From Flavobacterium sp. ZT3R18 (GTDB lineage: Bacteria > Bacteroidota > Bacteroidia > Flavobacteriales > Flavobacteriaceae): a DNA stretch of 64,000 bases. The stretch's first letter is position 1, and every line of letters starts with the position of its first letter. The notes below the pieces were generated by a model, which searched no databases, was not told the DNA's origin, and worked only from the letters and a program-made list of their open reading frames with translations. Both the position numbers and the translations under genes were made by a program. Positions 1-7,688 of this stretch are shown piece by piece. The stretch lies in the NCBI RefSeq assembly GCF_007097385.1, contig NZ_VJZS01000014.1, forward strand, positions 54,518-118,517. Reading direction: 5' to 3'.

Positions 1-286
1 TGTGTGGAATTGAAATCATACCGCAAAGTAAAGGAAAATCGTCGTGAAAATGGTGTTTTGCGAAGATTCACGAAGGATTTGTAAAAGAAGGCAAATGTTT
101 TATAGTGAAATTAAACTTTGTGAATCTCTGTGTTGGCAGTGATTTTCCTAGTAACCAAGAAAAATCGTTTATAAACAACCTAAATATCTTTTTTAAATAG
201 TTTTCTTCTATACAATTGCCTAACGTAATAAAAACAAACAATTTAGAAGCTATATTTTTTAACATTTGATATTGTAATTTTGTCCT

Positions 287-436
287 ATGAACAATAAAGT
301 AATAAATAAAGAAGCAATTATAAAGTCCTTAACCAAAATGGTTTCAGACAAGGCTTTGGTTCGTTCATTCTTGAAAGGCAACACTCCTATTGAAAAATTA
401 ACTGAAAAAGGAATTAAGTTTGCCAAACCTATATAA
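287..436 (+). CDS. Small hypothetical protein (49 aa), overlaps next gene
   Basis: I do not recognise this gene. An ATG at 287 opens a 49-residue frame, rich in Lys and Ile, ending TAA at 434-436. It overlaps the next gene by 17 bases in another frame, which suggests translational coupling. A Bacteroidota-type -7 element (TAATTTTG, 275-282) lies just 5 bases before the ATG, so the message could be nearly leaderless, but I see no good -33 partner. A small gene overlapping a ~160-aa gene resembles the layout of toxin-antitoxin or other two-protein modules. That is only an architectural analogy. Confidence 0.5.
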   Translation: MNNKVINKEAIIKSLTKMVSDKALVRSFLKGNTPIEKLTEKGIKFAKPI

Positions 437-911
437 CTACACTTTCAACGAATCCGCAAACACCTATACCTTCTCAACTAAAAACAATATTGAATATAAA
501 ATAGTTTTTATTGTTGATGAAACCCTTGACTTTGCCTCCGATATTCCTATTCCAAATGTCTTTCAGATTATTATTGAAAAAGTAACTGATGATATAGAAC
601 CTTTTGACAGTTTAGTTTCAAAAACCATCGAAAATATTGTGACAATTTTCTTTATAAATGTAGAAAATTCTCTTATTTATATTTGTTCACAAGATGAAGA
701 AAGAGCAGAAAAAAGATTCAATGTTTTCGATAGATGGTATAAAAAAAGCACTTTAAAATCTGTTAAAAAAGCGGATAATATTGTAAGGTTTGAATCTGGA
801 GGAAATACATATATAATCTATTCCTCTTTACTATACCACGATGAAAACCCAAATATCGAATTTATTCTTAGTGCATATGAAAATATCGAAAGAGTTGTAA
901 ATGGAAAATAA
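420..911 (+). CDS. Hypothetical protein, DUF6169-like
   Basis: A soluble alpha/beta protein of 163 residues with no signal peptide. The pattern of an N-terminal Y.F..F.TKN.I.Y segment, a central YIC..D.ER...R...F..WY motif (about residues 77-98) and a short acidic C-terminus recalls the Bacteroidota family DUF6169, whose function is unknown; this is from memory. The frame is closed by a stop at 399-401, and the only practical start is TTG at 420, inside the end of the preceding small gene. That fits coupled translation. The two genes probably form one unit. Function is not inferable from sequence. Confidence 0.6.
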   Translation: MPNLYNYTFNESANTYTFSTKNNIEYKIVFIVDETLDFASDIPIPNVFQIIIEKVTDDIEPFDSLVSKTIENIVTIFFINVENSLIYICSQDEERAEKRFNVFDRWYKKSTLKSVKKADNIVRFESGGNTYIIYSSLLYHDENPNIEFILSAYENIERVVNGK

Positions 912-979
912 AAACCACTGCCAAGTGGCGTTTAGCAATTTCATGTAATAGCTACCGTGTAACAACTTAAAAACAAACC

Positions 980-1534
980 TTGACAAAAGAACGCATCATA
1001 TTAGGAATAGACCCCGGAACTACCATTATGGGTTTTGGATTGATAAAAATTGTCAATAAAAAAATGGAATTTTTGCAACTCAACGAATTGCAATTGTCCA
1101 AATACGACAATCATTACCAGAAATTAAAAATTATTTTTGAACGCACTATCGAGTTAATAGAAACACATCATCCCGATGAAATTGCGATTGAGGCTCCTTT
1201 CTTTGGTAAGAACGTACAATCGATGTTAAAATTAGGTCGCGCGCAAGGTGTGGCTATGGCAGCAGGGCTTTCCAGAGATATTCCCATTACCGAATATGAG
1301 CCCAAAAAGATAAAAATGGCCATTACCGGAAACGGAAATGCCAGTAAAGAACAAGTAGCCAAAATGCTCCAACAATTATTGGGCTTGAAAGAATTACCCA
1401 AAAATCTGGATTCTACCGATGGATTGGCAGCGGCAGTTTGTCATTTTTTTAATTCTGGAAAAACGGTTGGGGAGAAAAGTTATACCGGTTGGGATGCTTT
1501 TGTGAAACAAAACGAAGAACGAGTAAAAAAATAG
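980..1534 (+). CDS. ruvC: Crossover junction endodeoxyribonuclease RuvC
   Basis: RuvC is the Holliday-junction resolvase. It acts as a dimer with RuvAB and makes paired symmetric nicks during recombination repair. The protein has 184 residues, normal for the family. The four acidic metal-binding residues are visible: D11 in GIDPGT, E71 in IAIEAPFFGKN, and D144 and D147 in NLDSTDGLAAA, with the same spacing as the E. coli set D7/E66/D138/D141. The start is TTG at 980, directly before the TKERIILGIDPG strand, and no ATG lies in a suitable place. hemW follows in the same direction after a short gap that holds an inverted-repeat element. Confidence 0.97.
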   Translation: MTKERIILGIDPGTTIMGFGLIKIVNKKMEFLQLNELQLSKYDNHYQKLKIIFERTIELIETHHPDEIAIEAPFFGKNVQSMLKLGRAQGVAMAAGLSRDIPITEYEPKKIKMAITGNGNASKEQVAKMLQQLLGLKELPKNLDSTDGLAAAVCHFFNSGKTVGEKSYTGWDAFVKQNEERVKK

Positions 1535-1542
1535 TTTTCCGT

Positions 1543-1611
1543 TTTCAGTCTCAGTTGTCAGTGCATAACAGGAAGCTGAGACTGAAAACTGAAAACTGCG
1601 ACTGAATACTA
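1543..1611. repeat. Inverted-repeat element, CAGTCTCAGTT type (copy 1)
   Basis: The gap between ruvC and hemW is almost filled by an inverted repeat. The left arm is TTTCAGTCTCAGTTGTCAGT (about 1543-1562). The right arm contains GCTGAGACTGAAAACTG and a second degenerate unit, GCGACTGAATA. A related element with the same arms but a longer, different centre lies at 8632-8772. The shared arms with different interiors suggest a dispersed repeat family. Confidence 0.7.
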
Positions 1612-1615
1612 AATT

Positions 1616-2749
1616 ATGTCAGGAATCTACATACACATACCATTCTGCAAGCAGGCGTGTCATTACTGCGATTTTCATTTTTCGACTTCGATGAAGAAGA
1701 AAGACGAGATGGTTTTGGCTATTGCCAAAGAATTGCAAATGCGCAAAAATGAGTTTCGGAATGAACTTGTTGAAACCATCTATTTCGGAGGGGGAACGCC
1801 ATCGGTATTGACTACGGCAGAAATAGAATTCTTGATTGCCGAGGTTTATACCCATTATACCGTTGTTGAAAACCCGGAAATTACCCTCGAAGCCAATCCT
1901 GACGATTTATCGAGTGAACGAATTGTTGAATTATCAAAAAGCCGTATCAACCGACTCAGCATCGGAATTCAATCTTTTTTTGAAGATGATTTAATTATGA
2001 TGAACCGAGCGCATAATTCGGCGGAAGCCCAAAAATGTTTGGAAGAAGCTACTAAATATTTCGATACTATTTCTCTCGATTTGATTTATGGAATTCCAGG
2101 AATGAGCAACGAGAAATGGAAGCAAAACATAGAAAGGGCTTTGTCTTTTGGGGTGCCACATATTTCGAGCTATGCCTTGACGGTGGAACCCAAAACAGCT
2201 TTGAAGAAACTCATTCAAACGGGAAAAATTGCCAAACCCAATGACGAATCGGCTCAGGAACACTTTGCGATTTTGGTAGAAACGCTCGAAGCCAATGATT
2301 TTATCCATTATGAATTGTCGAATTTTGGGAAAGCCAATTATTTTTCTAAGAACAATTCGGCCTATTGGTTGGGGAAAAAATACTTAGGAATTGGCCCTTC
2401 CGCTCACAGTTATGATGGGGTTTCTAGAAGTTGGAATGTTTCGAATAATGCCCTTTATTTAAAATCGATTCAGGAAGATAAACTGCCCAATGAAATAGAA
2501 ATACTATCGATTGCAGACCGTTACAACGAATACATCATGACGGGTTTGCGAACGATTTGGGGTGTCTCTTTGGTTAGAATCGAAACCGAATTCGGAAGCG
2601 AATATTTAGAGTATTTACACAAACAAGCTCAAAAGTTCCTAAACGATGATCTGCTTTCTATTGACAATAATATTCTAAAACCTACTCCAAAAGGAAAGTT
2701 TTTGACTGATGGAATTGCAAGTGATTTGTTTTATTTAAATTTGGAGTAG
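1616..2749 (+). CDS. hemW: Radical SAM heme chaperone HemW
   Basis: HemW belongs to the HemN-like radical SAM family. It carries a [4Fe-4S] cluster and delivers heme to membrane targets, and is often misannotated as coproporphyrinogen III oxidase. The cluster motif CxxxCxxC is present as C11, C15 and C18 (CKQACHYCDFHF). The fourth cysteine of true HemN (CxC) is Phe here, which favours HemW. The SAM-binding GGGTPS motif is at about 58-63. The length of 377 residues is typical. ATG at 1616 puts the cluster motif at the usual position. Confidence 0.93.
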   Translation: MSGIYIHIPFCKQACHYCDFHFSTSMKKKDEMVLAIAKELQMRKNEFRNELVETIYFGGGTPSVLTTAEIEFLIAEVYTHYTVVENPEITLEANPDDLSSERIVELSKSRINRLSIGIQSFFEDDLIMMNRAHNSAEAQKCLEEATKYFDTISLDLIYGIPGMSNEKWKQNIERALSFGVPHISSYALTVEPKTALKKLIQTGKIAKPNDESAQEHFAILVETLEANDFIHYELSNFGKANYFSKNNSAYWLGKKYLGIGPSAHSYDGVSRSWNVSNNALYLKSIQEDKLPNEIEILSIADRYNEYIMTGLRTIWGVSLVRIETEFGSEYLEYLHKQAQKFLNDDLLSIDNNILKPTPKGKFLTDGIASDLFYLNLE

Positions 2750-2813
2750 AAACAATCGCAAAGAGGTTAGTTTAGAAGTAATAGATGAATTGTAACTATA
2801 ATTGAAATAATAA

Positions 2814-3203
2814 ATGAAAAAATATTTTGTGTTTCTTATTTTGACAATGGCATCAAATAGTTATGGTCAAAGAACGGATGATACTGAAATTGTACTGAAA
2901 AGTTACGAAGTCGAAAAACAACCAGTGTACAAGGGTGGAATAGGAGAATTTGATAAGTACATGAATGCAAATTTTCGGATTGATGCAGAAAAGGGATATG
3001 AAGGAAAAATGATTCTTGAACTTATAGTAGAAAAAGACGGATCATTATCTAACATAGCAATTATTAGAGATTTTGGGTATGGGACTTCTAGGGAAACTTT
3101 GCGCTGTTTAGAAGCGTGTCCAAAGTGGGAAGCAGGAGAAAAAAACGGAAAAACGGTTAGAACTTTATGTATGGTTTCGATTGATATAAAGGATAATAGA
3201 TAA
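2814..3203 (+). CDS. Secreted TonB C-terminal-domain protein
   Basis: A 129-residue protein with an N-terminal signal peptide (residues 1-18, ending SNSYGQ) followed by one TonB C-terminal-like domain. The signature GKMILELIVEKDGSLSNIAI and the later ...CPKW.AGE.NGKTVR match the periplasmic domain of energy transducers. It lacks the membrane anchor and Pro-rich linker of a true TonB, so it may be a free-standing periplasmic partner. Its domain closely resembles the C-terminus of the BlaR1-type protein at 58968-60305 (IVEKDGSLSEFEIL, SPKWTPGKENNETVR), suggesting a shared origin. Confidence 0.8.
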   Translation: MKKYFVFLILTMASNSYGQRTDDTEIVLKSYEVEKQPVYKGGIGEFDKYMNANFRIDAEKGYEGKMILELIVEKDGSLSNIAIIRDFGYGTSRETLRCLEACPKWEAGEKNGKTVRTLCMVSIDIKDNR

Positions 3204-3287
3204 AAATTATTGTCCTATTATAAGGCTGCAAAATACGTCATAATGCGAATCAAGAGTTGGATATGCAACCTTTTGGTTTTGGGCAGA

Positions 3288-3318
3288 GACCTAACAGGTT
3301 TTTAAAACCTGTTAGGTC
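3288..3318. repeat. Palindromic repeat, CCTAACAGGT family (copy 1)
   Basis: A 31-base near-perfect palindrome with arms GACCTAACAGGTTTT and AAAACCTGTTAGGTC. It lies in the 190-base gap before the DUF3291 gene. The same CTAACAGGT...ACCTGTTAG core recurs at 43748-43813 (twice in tandem) and 61268-61292. Transcribed in either direction it would form a strong hairpin, so it may also terminate or protect transcripts. Confidence 0.8.
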
Positions 3319-3392
3319 TAATTAGAAGTATAACAACATTTTATTTTTACACTTGATTCGCATTCGTAATCATCAAATAAACAAATAACAAA

Positions 3393-3848
3393 ATGACAGA
3401 ATATCAGCTTGCAGAAATAAATATTGCTAGAATGAAGGGTGTAGCTATTAACGACCCAATTATGAAAGAATTTGTCGATAATCTAGACAAAGTCAATGAA
3501 ATTGCCGAGCAAAGCGAAGGATTTGTATGGCGATTAAAAGACGAAGACAATAATGCGACCAATTTAAACCCCTATAATGATGAACAAATTATTGTAAATA
3601 TTTCTGTTTGGGATAGCATAGAATCGTTGGAACACTATATGTATAAAACCTTTCATTCGGAGTTTTTGAAACGCAGGAAAGAATGGTTTCAATCTTTTGG
3701 ACAAGTTTCTACTGCAATGTGGTGGGTTAAAAAAGGAGAAATTCCAGACATTAATCAAGCAATGGAAAAATTAGATTACTTGCAAAAAAATGGTGTTTCG
3801 GAAATTGTTTTTAACTTTAAACAAAAATATCCTAAACCGATTGATTAG
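3393..3848 (+). CDS. DUF3291 domain protein
   Basis: A soluble protein of 151 residues. The opening YQLAEINIARMKG, the central EGFVWRLKDED and the segment NISVWDSIESLEHYMYKTFHS are characteristic of DUF3291. That family has the ferredoxin-like fold of antibiotic-biosynthesis-monooxygenase/heme-degrading-like proteins, with no established activity. The next gene begins 3 bases after the stop, so the two are very likely co-transcribed with the cyclase-type hydrolase. No signal peptide is seen. Confidence 0.85.
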   Translation: MTEYQLAEINIARMKGVAINDPIMKEFVDNLDKVNEIAEQSEGFVWRLKDEDNNATNLNPYNDEQIIVNISVWDSIESLEHYMYKTFHSEFLKRRKEWFQSFGQVSTAMWWVKKGEIPDINQAMEKLDYLQKNGVSEIVFNFKQKYPKPID

Positions 3849-3851
3849 TTT

Positions 3852-4646
3852 ATGCTCGCAACAATCCAACATAACAACCAGATTATTAAAATTGACCTAT
3901 CAAAACCCATTGACATTTCAATCCCAATAACCAATACAGACGAGAATCCTATTGCGTGGTACATCGAAAAACCCGTAATAGAACCCGTTGTTTTTGGCGA
4001 TTGGATCGGTAAAGTTTCAGAAGGAAAATCATCGACCAACTTCAATAATATTTTCTTCAACCCTCATGGACACGGAACTCATACCGAATGTTTGGGACAT
4101 ATTACAAGAGAATTTTATAGCATCAATCAATGTTTGAAGCAGTTTTTTTTCATGGCAGAATTGGTTTCGGTTCAACCCGAAATACTAGGAGAAGATTTAG
4201 TGATTACTAAAAATCAGATTCAAAGAGCATTAAGCACTGCGACTTCACTCAGTGTGACACCTGAAGCAATTATCATTAGAACATTACCCAATTTAGAGAA
4301 CAAAAAATCCCTAAAATACTCAAATACCAATCCGCCTTATCTGACAGAAGATGCTGCGCGTTTCATTCGCGAAAGCGGAATCAAACATTTATTAATAGAT
4401 TTACCGAGTGTGGATAAAGAACACGATGAAGGAAAGTTATTGGCACACAAAGCATTTTGGAATGTAAAAGATGTCAATAATTTAAATGCCGATGCGAGAT
4501 TGGATTGCACCATTACTGAAATGATTTATGTTGCCGAAGAAGTACAGGATGGAAGTTATTTGTTAAACCTACAAATCGCTTCGTTCGAAAATGACGCGAG
4601 TCCGAGTAAACCTATTTTGTATCGTCGTTTGAACATTAATGAGTAA
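3852..4646 (+). CDS. Cyclase-family hydrolase (kynurenine formamidase-like)
   Basis: A cytoplasmic metal-dependent hydrolase of the cyclase/kynurenine formamidase (KynB) superfamily, 264 residues. The metal-binding signature is visible as H72-G-H74-G-T-H77-T-E79, a variant of the family HxGTHxD motif with Glu in the last place. Family members hydrolyse N-formylkynurenine, isatin or other amide/lactone substrates. The substrate here cannot be assigned, and no other tryptophan-degradation gene is near. It is probably in one transcription unit with DUF3291 upstream and the GNAT gene 23 bases downstream. Confidence 0.8.
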   Translation: MLATIQHNNQIIKIDLSKPIDISIPITNTDENPIAWYIEKPVIEPVVFGDWIGKVSEGKSSTNFNNIFFNPHGHGTHTECLGHITREFYSINQCLKQFFFMAELVSVQPEILGEDLVITKNQIQRALSTATSLSVTPEAIIIRTLPNLENKKSLKYSNTNPPYLTEDAARFIRESGIKHLLIDLPSVDKEHDEGKLLAHKAFWNVKDVNNLNADARLDCTITEMIYVAEEVQDGSYLLNLQIASFENDASPSKPILYRRLNINE

Positions 4647-4669
4647 ATAGAAATTTAAAATAAATAGGT

Positions 4670-5071
4670 ATGATTGCCGTTTCAACAGATAAGCAGAAGC
4701 TGAATATTCCTTTCATTCAGCATTTTTTGAAAGACATTTATTGGGCAGCAGGACGAACCATTGATGAAGTGCAAAGAACTATTGATAGCTCGGTTTGTTT
4801 TGGGATTTATCTCGATGACGTACAAATTGGCTTTGCCAGAGTGATTACTGATTATGTGGTTTTTGCCTATGTGATGGATGTTTTTATAAGTGAAGAACAT
4901 AGAGGAAAAGGATATTCTTCGATCTTAATTTCGGCGATGATGGAAGAACCTGTTTTAAAAGAGGTTAAAATATGGAGATTGGCTACAAGTGATGCTCATT
5001 TTTTGTATGAGAAATTTGGTTTTAAAGCATTGGCACACCCAGAAAAAATGATGGAGAAAATAAAAATATGA
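4670..5071 (+). CDS. GNAT family N-acetyltransferase
   Basis: A 133-residue single-domain acetyltransferase of the GNAT fold. The acetyl-CoA pyrophosphate-binding motif is seen as EEHRGKGYSSILI (about residues 77-89). The C-terminal part ending YEKFGFKALAHPEKMMEK is the usual GNAT finish. The acceptor substrate is unknown. Its last codons overlap the next gene (ATGA-type, 4 bases), a sign of translational coupling to the MmcQ/YjbR protein. Confidence 0.88.
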   Translation: MIAVSTDKQKLNIPFIQHFLKDIYWAAGRTIDEVQRTIDSSVCFGIYLDDVQIGFARVITDYVVFAYVMDVFISEEHRGKGYSSILISAMMEEPVLKEVKIWRLATSDAHFLYEKFGFKALAHPEKMMEKIKI

Positions 5072-5439
5072 ATCTAGAAACCTATTACGAATATTGCCTT
5101 TCTAAAAAAGGAGTTACGGAACATTTTCCATTTGATGAGGATACGTTGGTCTTTAAAGTAGGCGGAAAAATGTTTGCTTTGTCCTCCTTATTGCAATGGG
5201 AAAAGGGAACTCCTGCTATGAATCTCAAGTGTGATCCGGAACGCGCACAAGAATTGCGTGCCGAGTACGATGCCATAAATCCTGGTTTTCACATGAGTAA
5301 AGTACATTGGAATACGATTGGAGTAAATAACGACGCCTCGGATTCTCTGGTTAAAGAGTTGATAGATCATTCCTATGACTTGGTTTTTAAAAGTTTAACA
5401 AAGAAAATTCAAATCGAAATTGTAGAATTAGAAAATTAG
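5068..5439 (+). CDS. MmcQ/YjbR family DNA-binding-like protein
   Basis: A small cytoplasmic protein of 123 residues. The pattern CLSKKGVTEHFPFDEDTLVFKVGGKMFAL, then N.KCDPERAQELRAEY..I.PG.HM.K.HWNT, is diagnostic of the MmcQ/YjbR family. That family has a CyaY-like fold with proposed DNA binding but no defined role. It overlaps the GNAT gene by 4 bases, so the two are probably made together. Confidence 0.9.
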   Translation: MNLETYYEYCLSKKGVTEHFPFDEDTLVFKVGGKMFALSSLLQWEKGTPAMNLKCDPERAQELRAEYDAINPGFHMSKVHWNTIGVNNDASDSLVKELIDHSYDLVFKSLTKKIQIEIVELEN

Positions 5440-5491
5440 GCATTACTTTTGTTCAACAAGTAAAAAAAACGCTCAGCAACTTTATAAAAAA

Positions 5492-6187
5492 ATGAAAGAA
5501 CAAATTAAAAAGTTTTTAAACGAAGAACAAGATCCAAAAGCGATTGAGAAAGTCACTTCAAAATTGCAGGACATCTTAATGAGAAATGAAGAAGTAGGGT
5601 ATATTGCGGTTCAAAAAAAACCAGCATTGACCGTACTTCCAGATAGTATTGTGTTGACCAATAAAAGAATCATCATTTGTCAGCCCAAAAACTTGGGTTT
5701 GTCTATGAGCTTTATAGATTACACTTGGGATGATATTGACGGGACTTTTGTAAAAGAAAATATTCTAGGATCAGAATTCTCTTTTTCGACCAAAACAGAT
5801 ATGCAGGTGTCAATTGATTATATCCCGAAGATTCAAGCGCGTAAAATATTTACCTATGCCAAAGAACAATTGGATATTTTGAAAAATGGTGTGGCAGCCT
5901 CTGTAATAACTGAGGAAATTGCTCCATCATTAATACAAGAATCAGAATTGATTGAAGAAATGGAAACCGAAGAAGTGACTGATTTTGCTGAAATAATGCC
6001 AGTCGTTTCTAATTACGCAGAGCCTATTATAGAAAACACAGCTACTTCTACAGAGAAAAAGTCAAATGAATTAACGCAAGACGAACTTTTTGCGAAACTT
6101 CAAAATTATAAAAAATTACTTGATAACGGTTTGATTTTGCAAGGCGAATATGACGCTCTCAAAAAAGAGATCTTAAGCTATATGTAG
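5492..6187 (+). CDS. PH-like and SHOCT domain protein
   Basis: A cytoplasmic protein of 231 residues in three parts. Residues 1-130 look like a bacterial PH-like domain (VGYIAVQKKPALTVLPDSIVLTNKRIIICQP, then a beta-rich stretch). Residues 131-190 are an acidic, low-complexity linker. The last ~35 residues form a SHOCT helix pair (LTQDELFAKLQNYKKLLDNG.I...EYDALKKEIL). SHOCT domains are found at the ends of many unrelated proteins and are thought to mediate oligomerisation. The specific role is unknown. A strong terminator follows. Confidence 0.8.
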   Translation: MKEQIKKFLNEEQDPKAIEKVTSKLQDILMRNEEVGYIAVQKKPALTVLPDSIVLTNKRIIICQPKNLGLSMSFIDYTWDDIDGTFVKENILGSEFSFSTKTDMQVSIDYIPKIQARKIFTYAKEQLDILKNGVAASVITEEIAPSLIQESELIEEMETEEVTDFAEIMPVVSNYAEPIIENTATSTEKKSNELTQDELFAKLQNYKKLLDNGLILQGEYDALKKEILSYM

Positions 6188-6215
6188 TCTAAACTGCAAC
6201 TGCATGCATAAAAAC

Positions 6216-6250
6216 AAAACCCGACAAATTAATTTTTGTTGGGTTTTTTG
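6216..6250 (+). terminator. Rho-independent terminator after the PH/SHOCT gene
   Basis: The arms AACCCGACAAA and TTTGTTGGGTT are separated by a short AT loop and followed by a T run (GGGTTTTTTG). It closes the plus-strand run that starts at the DUF3291 gene. Confidence 0.85.
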
Positions 6251-6342
6251 TTTTTTTATAATGTTTTATCCAGATTCCGCATTAGCAATCATTGGTATTT
6301 TCGATTGTTACAGGTTAAATGCCATCTTTGATGCCTTCTGGA

Positions 6343-6546
6343 AACCCTGAAAGGGTAAAATGATTATCGAAATAATTAATTTCATCATCCCAAAACCCTG
6401 AAGGGGTGGTATTTTTATATCTGAATGTATTGATTATTAGGATGTTTTTTTTTAATAAAAAAGTTAAATAATTGCACCCCACCTTCAGGGTTTGCTCACA
6501 GATGTTATATATTTTCTATAATCATTGCACCCCTTTCGGGGTTTGG
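6343..6546. repeat. Cluster of CCCTGAAGGGG palindromic repeats
   Basis: The ~410-base gap between the PH/SHOCT gene and the convergent AraC gene holds four copies of a short palindromic unit. AACCCTGAAAGGGT lies near 6343 and AACCCTGAAGGGGTG near 6394. Two copies are in the opposite sense: GCACCCC..CCTTCAGGGTTTG (6474-6494) and GCACCCCTTTCGGGGTTTG (6527-6545). I see no gene in this gap. Confidence 0.7.
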
Positions 6547-6664
6547 ATGAGTTATACCAATTGTTTTTGGTAATCCAATAATCCCAAAAATTTCGGGACT
6601 GGTAGGATAACGATTGTAATTTGTGTTGGGCATGAAGTCTAGCGGATTTTGGGTTAAAGATTCC

Positions 6665-7510
6665 TTAGGTGTTTAACTTTCTATATTGTAATGGAGAACT
6701 GTGTTTCAATTCTTTGAATTTTCTGTTGAAATTAGAAATATTATTAAAGCCACATAATTCGGCAATTTCTATAACAGAAAGTTCTCGATTCTTCAATAAT
6801 AATTTACTTGCTCGTTCTATACGAATATCAATCAAGAACTGAAAAAAAGTTTTGTTGGTTCTTAATTTAAAATAGCGACAAAAAGCATTTTTAGTCATAT
6901 TAGACAAGGAGGCAATTTCCTCTAGAGAAATGTCTCTTTGGTAATTGGTCATCACATAGTCAAAAACCAATTGCATCCTCTTGCCTTCTCTATCCGTAAA
7001 GGGTTTGTCATAGATAAAATTGGAAAGCGCTTTTTTCTCATGGAGGCAAATGCTTTTAATTAGTTTAAAAAACAGTATAAAACGATCAAACTCATTGGCT
7101 TTTTTTAATTTATTGAATTGATTTACAGTTTTTTGCGAAATAGCATCTATTTTGAAGCCATTTTTTATAGAAGTAAAAAAGGATTCAAGTATTTTGAATT
7201 CAGGCAGATCAAAGAAATTGTTGCCGAAAGAATCTGCTGTAAAAAACAAGGTCATCATAACAGATGTTTCATCAGTATTGATTTCGCTTCTAAATACATG
7301 GGGTAAATTGCTTCCTAATACAATAACATTTCCTTTTTGATAGCCGGTAATTGTATCTCCAACAAGAATATTCCCTTCGCCATTGGCAATGTAGCTAATT
7401 TGGATTTCCTCGTGTTGGTGTAATTTTCCATAAAAAACAACTTCTTTATCTTCTTGATAAATCAGCGCCTCTTCTTTAGGTTTCGGTATTTTAAAGGGAA
7501 AAATTTTCAT
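6665..7510 (-). CDS. AraC family transcriptional regulator (cupin + HTH)
   Basis: A 281-residue regulator. The N-terminal ~110 residues form a cupin-like sensor (YGKLHQHEEIQISYIANGEGNILVGD, then GNVIVLGSNLPHVF). The C-terminal ~100 residues hold the two helix-turn-helix motifs of AraC/XylS (ISLEEIASLSNMTKNAFCRYFKLRTNKTF, then ELSVIEIAELCGFNNISNFNRKFKELKHSSPLQYR). It is transcribed divergently from the hydroxyproline genes, the usual place for a dedicated regulator. It therefore probably senses hydroxyproline or an intermediate and activates the cluster; this is inference. The shared upstream region spans 7511-7688. Confidence 0.92.
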   Translation of the reverse strand: MKIFPFKIPKPKEEALIYQEDKEVVFYGKLHQHEEIQISYIANGEGNILVGDTITGYQKGNVIVLGSNLPHVFRSEINTDETSVMMTLFFTADSFGNNFFDLPEFKILESFFTSIKNGFKIDAISQKTVNQFNKLKKANEFDRFILFFKLIKSICLHEKKALSNFIYDKPFTDREGKRMQLVFDYVMTNYQRDISLEEIASLSNMTKNAFCRYFKLRTNKTFFQFLIDIRIERASKLLLKNRELSVIEIAELCGFNNISNFNRKFKELKHSSPLQYRKLNT

Positions 7511-7659
7511 GTGGTTTTTTGTTTTTGGTTGGTTATATAGGTTTCAAATATAAATTAAATTTGCATATATTACTCAATATTAGCGTATTTCTTTTTAAAC
7601 AAGATAGTATAGTATTAGTTCTGGGTAATTTACTAAAGGTTTTATAGGGGTATAACATT

Positions 7660-7667
7660 TAATTTTG
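7660..7667 (+). promoter_or_regulatory. Probable -7 element of the hydroxyproline operon
   Basis: TAATTTTG matches the Bacteroidota -7 consensus TAnnTTTG and lies 21 bases before the ATG at 7689. There is no clear TTTG at -33 (GTTTTA near 7639), which would fit an activator-dependent promoter controlled by the divergent AraC protein. The element overlaps the TTG at 7665, which argues against that codon as the translation start. Confidence 0.45.
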
Positions 7668-7688
7668 GAAAAAAAAATATTAGCGATT

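Noticed and set aside
1..84. Possible C-terminal end of a gene entering from the left
   Set aside because: Two frames are open from base 1 (to TGA at 45-47 and TAA at 82-84). Both are too short to choose between, and the sequence after 50 resembles common intergenic repeats.
1535..1615. Riboswitch or leader upstream of hemW
   Set aside because: The whole gap is explained by an inverted-repeat element, and no known riboswitch core is seen.
7665..7688. TTG start for the deaminase gene
   Set aside because: It overlaps the -7 element. ATG 7689 gives the normal family N-terminus.
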